Of a DNA stretch of 8,598 nucleotides, positions 1-5,604 are shown one piece after another. The position numbers and the translations under genes are program-made. The stretch comes from Ruminococcaceae bacterium UBA1772. Lineage in GTDB: Bacteria > Bacillota > Clostridia > Oscillospirales > Acutalibacteraceae. The stretch lies in the NCBI GenBank assembly GCA_002314645.1, contig DCGS01000014.1, positions 496 through 9,093 on the forward strand, written 5' to 3'. The notes under the pieces are model-generated. The model was not told where the DNA came from, ran no database searches, and saw only the letters and a list, made by a program, of their open reading frames with translations. The first letter of the stretch is position 1, and every line of letters starts with the position of its first letter.

Positions 1-29
1 CGTGGGTTCGAATCCCACCCTCTGCGCCA
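1..29 (+). tRNA. 3' end of a tRNA gene, probably tRNA-Ser (truncated by the window edge)
   Basis: The first bases form a complete T-arm (stem GTGGG 2-6, loop TTCGAAT 7-13, stem CCCAC 14-18), then the 3' acceptor strand CCTCTGC (19-25), discriminator G at 26 and an encoded CCA at 27-29. Anticodon and D-arm lie outside the window, so the identity is an inference. Discriminator G, together with this T-arm, fits bacterial tRNA-Ser best, but Asn, Asp, Gln or Trp tRNAs can also carry G there. Confidence 0.88.
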
Positions 30-31
30 GC

Positions 32-67
32 AAACCCGTAGCCAATAGGCCGCGGGTTTTTCTTTTT
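32..67 (+). terminator. Rho-independent terminator of the tRNA gene
   Basis: AAACCCG (32-38) pairs with CGGGTTT (53-59), with a small inner GCC/GGC pairing (41-43 with 48-50), and a T-rich tail (57-67, TTTTTCTTTTT). It begins three bases after the tRNA CCA end. Confidence 0.8.
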
Positions 68-75
68 AAAAAATT

Positions 76-107
76 AAGAACCAGGAATTACTTCCTGGTT
101 CTTTTTA
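76..107. terminator. Bidirectional terminator; copy 1 of an identical 32-bp repeat
   Basis: A perfect 12-bp stem (AAGAACCAGGAA 76-87 with TTCCTGGTTCTT 92-103) has a 4-base loop. On the minus strand it directly follows the TAA stop (107-105) of the TetR gene and is followed by a run of six T (plus-strand A run 68-73), so it ends that transcript. On the plus strand it has a T tail too. The 32 bases 76-107 recur identically at 4677-4708, again just behind a minus-strand stop codon. Confidence 0.85.
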
Positions 108-671
108 TTTTGCATAAAATTCTTTCATGTAGGTTTTAATCTGGTCTCTTGTGTAAACCTTCTTCTCATAGAACGACTGAACAAGTACTTCATTAAATCC
201 GTTTACATAATTGCCAAATACTATTTCATATGGAATTCCGAAGTCCTTGTCTCTAGTACAATTTTTAGCAATTATTTCACCAATTTCGTACATACAAGTC
301 TTTATTATTTTATAGAACGTTCCATCTACAGGATTCTTCTTTGCAACCTTTGACATTATGCCTCTGTAATCATCTATAAAATCATAGAGAAGATCTGCTG
401 ACTTTTCTATATTGTCATAGTGATTCATTATTTCATCCATTTCAGGATAATAGTCGTAGACAATTGCGTAAAAGCTCCATTTTACAACGTCATACTTATC
501 CTCAAAATAGTTGTAAAAAGTGGAGTGCGGAATAAGACTTATTTTACATATTTCTCTAACAGTTATTTCATCAAAACTCTTTTTTGTAAGTAACATATAG
601 AGAGCGTTTACAATCATTGTTGTTGTTCTCTTTTGAGATACTGATAACTTTGCGCGAAAATCAAGCTTCAT
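105..671 (-). CDS. TetR/AcrR-family transcriptional regulator
   Basis: This 188-residue protein has the size and layout of TetR repressors. The N-terminal DNA-binding part has a helix at about residues 16-31 and a helix-turn-helix at about 36-57, ending in the typical STFYNYFEDK signature that follows the recognition helix. The rest is a helical C-terminal ligand-binding and dimer domain with no recognisable ligand signature. The ATG at 671 is preceded by GGTGG (weak Shine-Dalgarno), and there is a TATAAT promoter upstream. It is divergent from the reductase operon starting at 873, and the shared 201-bp gap holds two TGTCCA...TGGA operator-like sites. By analogy with divergent TetR genes it probably represses that operon and itself, and is released by the operon's substrate. 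Its terminator abuts the stop codon. Family call is firm; target and ligand are inferred. Confidence 0.92.
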   Translation of the reverse strand: MKLDFRAKLSVSQKRTTTMIVNALYMLLTKKSFDEITVREICKISLIPHSTFYNYFEDKYDVVKWSFYAIVYDYYPEMDEIMNHYDNIEKSADLLYDFIDDYRGIMSKVAKKNPVDGTFYKIIKTCMYEIGEIIAKNCTRDKDFGIPYEIVFGNYVNGFNEVLVQSFYEKKVYTRDQIKTYMKEFYAK

Positions 672-705
672 ATTTCCACCACGTTATAAAAAAATTTGTG
701 TTAAT

Positions 706-734
706 ATTATAACAATAGTATATGAATTTGAAAA
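706..734 (-). promoter_or_regulatory. Promoter of the TetR gene
   Basis: On the minus strand, TTTTCA (734-729) and a perfect TATAAT (711-706) are 17 bp apart, 35 bp before the TetR start codon. The imperfect operator copy at 744-759 lies just upstream of the -35 box, a position suited to autoregulation. Confidence 0.6.
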
Positions 735-743
735 GAAAAAACT

Positions 744-759
744 TGTCCAGGTTTGGAAT
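744..759. promoter_or_regulatory. Second, imperfect TetR-type operator
   Basis: TGTCCAGGTTTGGAAT matches the core of the perfect palindrome at 772-787 in 12 of 16 positions, keeping TGTCCA and TTTGGA. The centres are 28 bp apart. It lies next to the TetR -35 box. Confidence 0.5.
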
Positions 760-768
760 AAATTTGAA

Positions 769-790
769 ATGTGTCCAAATTTGGACACAT
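769..790. promoter_or_regulatory. Perfect 22-bp palindromic operator, probable TetR binding site
   Basis: ATGTGTCCAAA (769-779) is followed directly by its exact reverse complement TTTGGACACAT (780-790). A perfect palindrome of this length between a divergent TetR gene and its likely target operon is the usual form of a TetR-family operator. Binding is inferred. Confidence 0.75.
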
Positions 791-805
791 AATGTTCTTT
801 ATGTG

Positions 806-834
806 AAGATATTAAACATGTTAAGGAATAAAAT
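806..834 (+). promoter_or_regulatory. Possible weak promoter of the reductase operon
   Basis: TAAAAT (829-834) is the best -10 candidate before the operon, about 40 bp ahead of the start codon, but no good -35 box lies 16-18 bp upstream (806-811 reads AAGATA). Another option is TATTAA at 810-815. The start site is therefore uncertain and may depend on an activator. Confidence 0.3.
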
Positions 835-872
835 AGAAGTGGTATTAATTAAAAATTGAGGAGGATTTTATT

Positions 873-1466
873 ATGTTTGAAAAAGACACAACAACATTAT
901 ATCATGGCGTTCATGACTTAATGGATTACTCACAGGAGGAGCTCATGGAATTGTTCAAGACTCTTCCAGCTCCAACAATGGAAGAAATGCAGGGTGAGTT
1001 CCACTCTACTAAGCTCTCACATCACAGCGTAAGAGACTACATTGAGTGGCATCTTTCATGTGACAATCCTTTCATGAATCCTGAATGGGTTGGTAAGGCT
1101 TTCCGTTTGGAAAATGACAAAGAAGGACGCGGCTACAACCTTTTCAGAGCAGTAAATGGCGAACTTTACACAAAATTCCCTATGTATACAACTATTGCTC
1201 CATCTCGTTATGATAGCAAGCCAGCATTCACATTAATCTACAAGGCTTTCTACTCACTCACAGCAGCTACACAGATGGTTGACGAAGTTAGAAAGGTTGC
1301 AGATGGTGTTTACCTTCTTATTGGTACATACGGAGTTACTAAGAAGGACAAAATGCGTCCACACTTCTGGCTTCTTGAAGGTCCATACCGTACATATCGC
1401 GGAGACGCAAAAGCATTACCTCGTAAGTTTAAGATGAAAAAAGAATGTCCTAACTACGGCAAATAA
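873..1466 (+). CDS. GXWXG/DUF4334-like protein, first gene of the reductase operon
   Basis: This 197-residue soluble protein has no signal peptide or membrane segment. Its layout resembles proteins with a GXWXG domain followed by DUF4334: LPAPTMEEMQGEF at 31-43 matches the usual 'LPPV..EEMLGRWRG' region, WVGKAF at 72-77 matches the 'W.GK.F' block, and a later VDEVRKV...GVYLLIG plus RPHFWLLEGP match the C-terminal part. The namesake motif is degenerate: G41-E-F43-H-S45 replaces G-x-W-x-G. The biochemical role of such proteins is not established; a lipid- or substrate-binding helper is only a guess. The start is well set by GAGGAGG (858-864), 8 bases before ATG. It is followed after 13 bp by the flavoenzyme gene, so both are surely co-transcribed and it likely serves the same pathway. 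Family call comes from remembered motif patterns, not a search. Confidence 0.7.
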   Translation: MFEKDTTTLYHGVHDLMDYSQEELMELFKTLPAPTMEEMQGEFHSTKLSHHSVRDYIEWHLSCDNPFMNPEWVGKAFRLENDKEGRGYNLFRAVNGELYTKFPMYTTIAPSRYDSKPAFTLIYKAFYSLTAATQMVDEVRKVADGVYLLIGTYGVTKKDKMRPHFWLLEGPYRTYRGDAKALPRKFKMKKECPNYGK

Positions 1467-1479
1467 TAGGTGAAAAATT

Positions 1480-3606
1480 ATGAAATATGAAAATTTATTC
1501 ACACCTGGTAAAATAGGTAATGTAGAAATCAAAAACCGTATTGTAATGACTTCAATGGGAGTTGACGTTGCTGAGCCTAACGGAAAGGTTGGACAGCGTT
1601 GGATGGACTACTATGCTGCTCGTTCAAAGGGCGAAGTTGGTCTTATCATTTCAGGTATTGTACGTGTAAATGAAACTACAGGTATTGGTCTTCCAATGCA
1701 GGTTTCAATGGCTAGAGACAAGAACATTGAGTCTCTTAGAGAAGGCGTAGAAATGCTTCATGCCAATGGCACAAAGTTCTTTGTTCAGCTTCATCACGCT
1801 GGTAGACAGAACGAAGCAATTCTCAGTACAACATGGGGTCTCGTTCAGCTTGGTGAGAAATTCATTCCAAACTATTGGAATTATGCAATTCCACTTTGCA
1901 GAAAATTAATGGGTGTAATTGTTCCACCTATGGAAAATAACCCAACAATCAACAATTTACAAAAGTATGTAATGTTACCAAACGTAAGTGCTTCTAACGT
2001 ACCACTTGATACATCAAAAAATGGTGCATTCCCAGCAAGAGTACATCCACTTACAATTCCTGAAATAAAACTCCTTGAGAAACAATTTATTGATGCTGCT
2101 GTACGTTGCCAAAGGGCTGGCGTAGATGGTGTTGAACTTCACGCTTCTCACGGCTACCTTCTTCAGCAGTTCCTCTCACCTTGGACAAATAGACGTCATG
2201 ACCGCTACGGTGGTTCTCTTGAAAACCGTATGCGTTTCATATTAGAAATCATTTCTGGAATTCAGGAAAAATGCGGAAAGGATTACCCAATCTGCGTCCG
2301 CTTGACAATGGACGAAATGTATAGCACTATTGGAGACGATGGAAAAGGTCTTACAATTGATGAAGGAATTCAAATTGCAAAGCGTCTTGAGCAGGCTGGT
2401 GTAGCAGCTCTTGACCTTTCAGTTGGTGGATATGAAACACCTAACCACACTGTTGAGCCTATAAATGTACCACAGGGTTGGCGTACATACATGGTTAAGG
2501 CAATCAAGGATGCAGTTAATATTCCTATCATTGCTGTTGGTGTCATCCGCGAACCAGACTTCGCAGATAAACTCATTGAAGATGGTGTTCAGGACTTCAT
2601 TGGTCTTGCTAGACCTCTTCTTGCAGATCCTGAATGGGCATTAAAGGCAAAGGAAGGAAGAACAAAGGAAATCCAGCGTTGTGTTGGATGTCTTGCTTGC
2701 TTCCAGTCATTGTTTGAAAATGCATTTAGATTTGAGTCTTGTGAATGTGCTCTCAACCCTAAGTGCTGTCGTGAAATCGACTACAAGAACATGCCAAAGA
2801 ATGGTGCAGGCAGAAAAGTTGTTGTTATTGGTGCTGGTCCTGCAGGTCTTACAGCAGCTCGTGAACTTGCTGCAAGAGACTTCGACGTAACTGTTCTTGA
2901 AAAAGAAAAAGTTTCTGGCGGTCAGCTCAATGCGGCAAACAAGCCACCTCATAAGGAGAAGATTGACTGGGCTATTAACGACCTTACTAACCGTGCAAAG
3001 GTTGCAGGCGCTAAGATTAAATATACTCAGGAAGTAACTGAAGATTCTCTTCGTGAGCTTGATCCATATGCAATTGTTGTTGCAACTGGTGGTAAGGCTG
3101 GTGTTCCTATGAAAATTCCAGGCGCTGACCAGAAGCATGTTATGACAGGCGCAGATGCAATGATGAACAAGCTCAAGATTACAGACAAAAACGTTGTAGT
3201 TGTTGGTACAGGTCTTACAGGTCTTGAAACTGCAGAATACTTCATGGCACAGGGCAACCATGTTACTTTAGTAGAAATGCAAGACAAGATTGGCCCAGGA
3301 CTCTATGTTCAGCACTACTATGACCTTTATCCAAAGCTTGCTGAAGGAGGCGCATTATTCCTTACTTCTGCAAAACTTACTGAAATTGGTGAAAATGACG
3401 TAGTTGTTGAAGTTAAGGGTGGCGGAAAGGTTCAGCCAAAGGCAGACTATGTATTCTTTGCAGCTGGCGTACGTAGCGTAAATGAACTTGTTCCTGTAGC
3501 TAAGAGCGTATGCAGAAAAGTCTACGCAGTAGGCGATGCAAACAAAGTAGGTACAATCAAGAACGCAACATCTTCAGCTCTTCAAATAGCAAAAGAAATT
3601 AATTAA
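1480..3606 (+). CDS. Fe-S/FMN/FAD enoate reductase (old yellow enzyme / 2,4-dienoyl-CoA reductase type)
   Basis: This 708-residue protein has the three-domain layout of clostridial enoate reductases and bile-acid BaiCD/BaiH-type enzymes. An N-terminal FMN-binding TIM barrel (about 1-385) carries HHAGRQ at 105-110 and ELHASHGYLLQQFLSP with H221, H224 and Y226, followed by DRYGGS. A cysteine cluster for a 4Fe-4S centre follows: C401, C404, C407 and C423 (or C421). A first dinucleotide fold has G451-x-G453-xx-G456 (FAD side) and a second has G576-x-G578-xx-G581-x-E583 (NAD(P)H side; the acidic LVEM after it suggests NADH). A C-terminal AVGDAN closes the FAD site. Such enzymes reduce C=C bonds conjugated to a carbonyl in the cytoplasm. 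Odd features are about 45-50 extra residues between HAGRQ and the PLTIPEI block (roughly 115-165), and a CX2CX2C spacing rather than CX2CX3C. An AGGTG site lies before ATG. The substrate is not readable from the sequence. Confidence 0.93.
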   Translation: MKYENLFTPGKIGNVEIKNRIVMTSMGVDVAEPNGKVGQRWMDYYAARSKGEVGLIISGIVRVNETTGIGLPMQVSMARDKNIESLREGVEMLHANGTKFFVQLHHAGRQNEAILSTTWGLVQLGEKFIPNYWNYAIPLCRKLMGVIVPPMENNPTINNLQKYVMLPNVSASNVPLDTSKNGAFPARVHPLTIPEIKLLEKQFIDAAVRCQRAGVDGVELHASHGYLLQQFLSPWTNRRHDRYGGSLENRMRFILEIISGIQEKCGKDYPICVRLTMDEMYSTIGDDGKGLTIDEGIQIAKRLEQAGVAALDLSVGGYETPNHTVEPINVPQGWRTYMVKAIKDAVNIPIIAVGVIREPDFADKLIEDGVQDFIGLARPLLADPEWALKAKEGRTKEIQRCVGCLACFQSLFENAFRFESCECALNPKCCREIDYKNMPKNGAGRKVVVIGAGPAGLTAARELAARDFDVTVLEKEKVSGGQLNAANKPPHKEKIDWAINDLTNRAKVAGAKIKYTQEVTEDSLRELDPYAIVVATGGKAGVPMKIPGADQKHVMTGADAMMNKLKITDKNVVVVGTGLTGLETAEYFMAQGNHVTLVEMQDKIGPGLYVQHYYDLYPKLAEGGALFLTSAKLTEIGENDVVVEVKGGGKVQPKADYVFFAAGVRSVNELVPVAKSVCRKVYAVGDANKVGTIKNATSSALQIAKEIN

Positions 3607-3634
3607 AATATATTATTCTATGGAGGAATGAAAA

Positions 3635-4432
3635 ATGAGTAACATTGCTGTTATTACAGGTGCCGCTGGCGGCATCGGCGTAGAATTCGTTAAGCTTATG
3701 CTTAAGGAAAAAGGAATTGACGAAGTATGGGTTGTTGGCCGTACAGAGTCAAAGCTCCAGAAGCTTAGAGATGAATTTGGAGACAAAGTTGTACCTGTAA
3801 AGGTTGACATCACAAATGATGACGAAGTTAACAACTATGCAAAGCTTCTTGAAGAGAAGAATGCTAGAGTTAAGTGGCTCATCAACTGTGCTGGTACACG
3901 TGCTCTTTACAAGAAGGGCGCTGACCTTACAAGACTTCTTGCAACAATCCGTACTAACTGTGTAGGTAACATGGCTATGTGCTACGCTTCTATCCCATTC
4001 ATTGGTAAGGGCGACCACATCCTCAATGTTTCTTCTGCAGCTAGCTTCCAGCCTCTTCCATCAAACAACTCATATGCAGCTTCTAAGGTTGCTCTCAGAT
4101 TCTTCTCAAAGGGTCTTGAGTATGAGCTTAAGACAAGAGGCATTAAGGTAACATGTTCTTGCCCAGGTTGGGTTGCAACAGAACTCATGGAATTTGCTGA
4201 TGACGAATTCCCACCAATCGGTAGACTTCCTGGTGCAACAACTCCAGAGAACGTTGCTAAGAAGAGCATTAGAGATGCACGTAGAGGCAAGTCAATCTGC
4301 TTCCCAACATTTAAGGTACATCGTGACTACTACTTAACAAAGTACTTACCAAATGTTTGTGTAATGTGGTATGCTTCACACATTGAAACAGACCGCTACA
4401 AAGACTTCATTAAGACTGGTATTATTACCTGA
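3635..4432 (+). CDS. Short-chain dehydrogenase/reductase (SDR), last gene of the operon
   Basis: This 265-residue classical SDR has cofactor motif T8-G-A-A-G-G-I-G15, N84-C-A-G (usually NNAG), catalytic S134, Y147 and K151 (YAASK), and the PGWVATEL block after the active site. Arg36 after the second strand, with no acidic residue at the end of it, points to NADP(H) rather than NAD(H). It would interconvert a ketone and a secondary alcohol in the cytoplasm. The C-terminal 70 residues contain an extra Arg/Lys-rich and aromatic stretch, as in the DltE/hydroxysteroid-type SDRs. The gene follows the enoate reductase by 28 bp with its own GGAGG (3622-3626), 8 bases before ATG, and ends just before a terminator. 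With the upstream flavoenzyme it suggests sequential C=C and C=O reduction of one compound; hydroxysteroid chemistry is possible but unproven. Confidence 0.92.
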   Translation: MSNIAVITGAAGGIGVEFVKLMLKEKGIDEVWVVGRTESKLQKLRDEFGDKVVPVKVDITNDDEVNNYAKLLEEKNARVKWLINCAGTRALYKKGADLTRLLATIRTNCVGNMAMCYASIPFIGKGDHILNVSSAASFQPLPSNNSYAASKVALRFFSKGLEYELKTRGIKVTCSCPGWVATELMEFADDEFPPIGRLPGATTPENVAKKSIRDARRGKSICFPTFKVHRDYYLTKYLPNVCVMWYASHIETDRYKDFIKTGIIT

Positions 4433-4465
4433 TATTTTTATATTATCCTCTTATCCTTTAAAAAG

Positions 4466-4500
4466 AGCCGTCGATTCACATCGACGGCTTCTTTACTTTT
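4466..4500 (+). terminator. Terminator of the reductase operon
   Basis: AGCCGTCGA (4466-4474) pairs perfectly with TCGACGGCT (4481-4489) around a 6-base loop; flanking AAAGA and TCTTT extend the stem with one bulge. A T-rich tail follows. It lies 34 bp after the SDR stop codon. Confidence 0.85.
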
Positions 4501-4501
4501 T

Positions 4502-4672
4502 TCAAAAATCCTTAGTGCTGCTCCTCTTGCAATTTACGCTGTAGCAGCCCTTGCCTTCCTCTTAATAAACTTCAACGGACAACTTGGTCTCATAACCGTC
4601 TACGCCCTTGGCATACCACTTCTCTTTGCTTCTTGGAAATGGTTCCATTGGTATAAAGGAACAGAAAACTAA
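4502..4672 (+). pseudogene. C-terminal remnant of a multi-pass permease (no start codon)
   Basis: One open frame encodes 56 residues to the TAA at 4670-4672, with two hydrophobic segments (around PLAIYAVAALAFLLINF and LGLITVYALGIPLLFASW) and a charged end, KWFHWYKGTEN. The frame is open back to the SDR stop but holds no ATG, GTG or TTG in between, and a terminator lies at its head, so it is not an intact gene. The pattern resembles the last two helices of an amino-acid permease (APC type), remembered rather than searched. Codon use is like the adjacent operon. It probably marks a deletion or rearrangement next to the operon. Downstream, the bidirectional terminator at 4677-4704 still sits behind its stop codon, as in an intact gene. 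Confidence 0.6.
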
Positions 4673-4676
4673 AACA

Positions 4677-4708
4677 AAGAACCAGGAATTACTTCCTGGT
4701 TCTTTTTA
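4677..4708. terminator. Bidirectional terminator; copy 2 of the identical 32-bp repeat
   Basis: The same 12-bp perfect stem and loop as at 76-107 (arms 4677-4688 and 4693-4704). On the minus strand it directly follows the TAA (4708-4706) of the antitoxin gene; on the plus strand it ends the permease remnant. Confidence 0.85.
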
Positions 4709-4999
4709 ATTTGGAACAAATCTTATTTCAATATGTCTATCCATACTGTTAGCAAGTTTTTGCAAAAGCTTTATAGTTGGATTTAAATTTCCATTCTCAA
4801 GTCTGCTAATATTAGCCTGAGATATTCCAGATTTTTCAGCCAGTTCCTTCTGAGTCATATCAGTCTCAATACGAGCCTCCAATATAGCCCTCATGACTTC
4901 ATATTCCGCATTCATTTCTGGAACACCATTTCTAAATTCTTCATCTTTAAGGAGATTTTCCTTAAGTTCTTCAAGTGATATTGTTTTTAGTTTTTCCAT
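4706..4999 (-). CDS. HigA-like antitoxin with XRE-type helix-turn-helix
   Basis: This 97-residue protein has an acidic N-terminal half and a C-terminal Cro/C1-type HTH at about residues 46-82 (TQKELAEKSGISQANISRLE). In the type II toxin-antitoxin family of HigBA order, this protein neutralises the toxin made from the gene just upstream and represses the shared promoter. I chose ATG 4999 over the longer frame from 5023 because AGAAGG (5013-5008) sits 8 bases before it. Its first 29 bases overlap the toxin gene, so translation is probably coupled. The inverted repeat in the promoter (5323-5344) is a fitting binding site. It ends directly at a terminator. Family call is strong; the toxin pairing follows from gene order and overlap. 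Confidence 0.88.
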   Translation of the reverse strand: MEKLKTISLEELKENLLKDEEFRNGVPEMNAEYEVMRAILEARIETDMTQKELAEKSGISQANISRLENGNLNPTIKLLQKLANSMDRHIEIRFVPN

Positions 5000-5303
5000 A
5001 CATAGCCCTTCTTTCCAAAGCAAGTAATATTTCTCTTTTTGGTGTCTTTCTTGTTTTCTTTATAAATGCATTAGTAACGACCGCTTTGTTGTTAGCCAAA
5101 TAGAAATACAAAAGACGTACAATAATATCTTTCCCATTCACCCTTAACTCATATATTCCATCACCTAAATGTTTTGAATATGGGGGCCTAATTAAATATC
5201 CATACTCACTCAACAATTGTAGTGAATTAAAAATTGACTGACGAGTCTTTAAATCCTGATTCAAAATAAATTCTTGTACATCCGATATAATTTCAACTTT
5301 CAA
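4971..5303 (-). CDS. higB-like: RelE/HigB-like toxin (phage Gp49-like family)
   Basis: This 110-residue protein has the block order of the Gp49/HigB branch of RelE-type toxins: a helical N-terminus, KHLGDGIYELR (44-54), the strand IIVRLLYFY (60-68), and NAFIKKTRKTPKREILLALERR (78-99). Known members are ribosome-dependent mRNA endonucleases. Toxin-first order and overlap with the antitoxin gene fit a HigBA module. The frame begins with TTG (5303-5301), 9 bases after AAGGAG (5318-5313); an ATG five bases upstream runs into a stop at once. The predicted transcript starts within a few bases of the AAGGAG, leaving a leader of roughly 11-14 bases. A TTG start and short leader would keep toxin output low next to the ATG-started antitoxin. 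No frameshift or lost motif is visible, so it looks functional. Confidence 0.85.
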   Translation of the reverse strand: MKVEIISDVQEFILNQDLKTRQSIFNSLQLLSEYGYLIRPPYSKHLGDGIYELRVNGKDIIVRLLYFYLANNKAVVTNAFIKKTRKTPKREILLALERRAMYGKTKNNIT

Positions 5304-5320
5304 GCATATACTCTCCTTAA

Positions 5321-5349
5321 ATAATATGCTATATACAGCATATTGTCAA
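5321..5349 (-). promoter_or_regulatory. Promoter of the toxin-antitoxin operon
   Basis: A perfect TTGACA (5349-5344) and TATTAT (5326-5321) on the minus strand are 17 bp apart. The first gene begins 18 bp downstream. Confidence 0.85.
5323..5344. promoter_or_regulatory. Inverted-repeat operator inside the toxin-antitoxin promoter
   Basis: AATATGCT (5323-5330) and AGCATATT (5337-5344) form perfect 8-bp arms with a 6-bp centre. They fill the space between the -35 and -10 boxes and touch both, as expected of an autorepressed toxin-antitoxin operon. Confidence 0.78.
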
Positions 5350-5604
5350 CAACTTTCAAAAAGAGTATATACAAGAGATTTTCTATTGTGTTGAAATTGG
5401 AATTAAAGGTTTAAATACTGTAATGAACGGTAATGACCATAATTTCTAAAACAAAAAAGATGCCATCCACGCATATGGATGGCATCTAAGATATAAATCA
5501 ATTAATTTTGCTATGCAGAGGCATTTTAGTGACATAAAATACCAAGTTTGAACAAATAACCAGTAGTTGATTCTTGGTTCCATTCCTATAGCCGCTTTTA
5601 AATC
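5350..5604. other. Intergenic stretch, no gene seen apart from one terminator
   Basis: Between the toxin-antitoxin promoter and the membrane-protein gene I see only the minus-strand terminator at 5453-5487. The only open frame of any length (minus, 5583-5446, 45 codons) has no usable ribosome site and runs through the terminator hairpin. The AT-rich remainder shows no promoter or repeat I can defend. Confidence 0.6.
5453..5487 (-). terminator. Terminator downstream of the membrane-protein gene
   Basis: AGATGCCATCC (5458-5468) and GGATGGCATCT (5477-5487) form a perfect 11-bp stem with an 8-base loop. The plus-strand A run 5453-5458 gives six T on the minus strand, so it works for minus-strand transcripts. 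It lies 118 bp past the stop codon of the gene at 5605-6378. Confidence 0.82.

Noticed and set aside
2707..3261. Long minus-strand open frame opposite the flavoenzyme gene
   Set aside because: It is Cys/Ser/Thr-rich low-complexity protein, as expected from the antisense of a well-biased coding region, with no ribosome site. The plus-strand gene explains the region fully.
3982..4290. Minus-strand open frame inside the SDR gene
   Set aside because: Antisense shadow of a conserved enzyme gene, without promoter or ribosome site.
5446..5583. 45-codon minus-strand frame starting MEPRINYW
   Set aside because: No proper ribosome site and the frame runs through a terminator hairpin.
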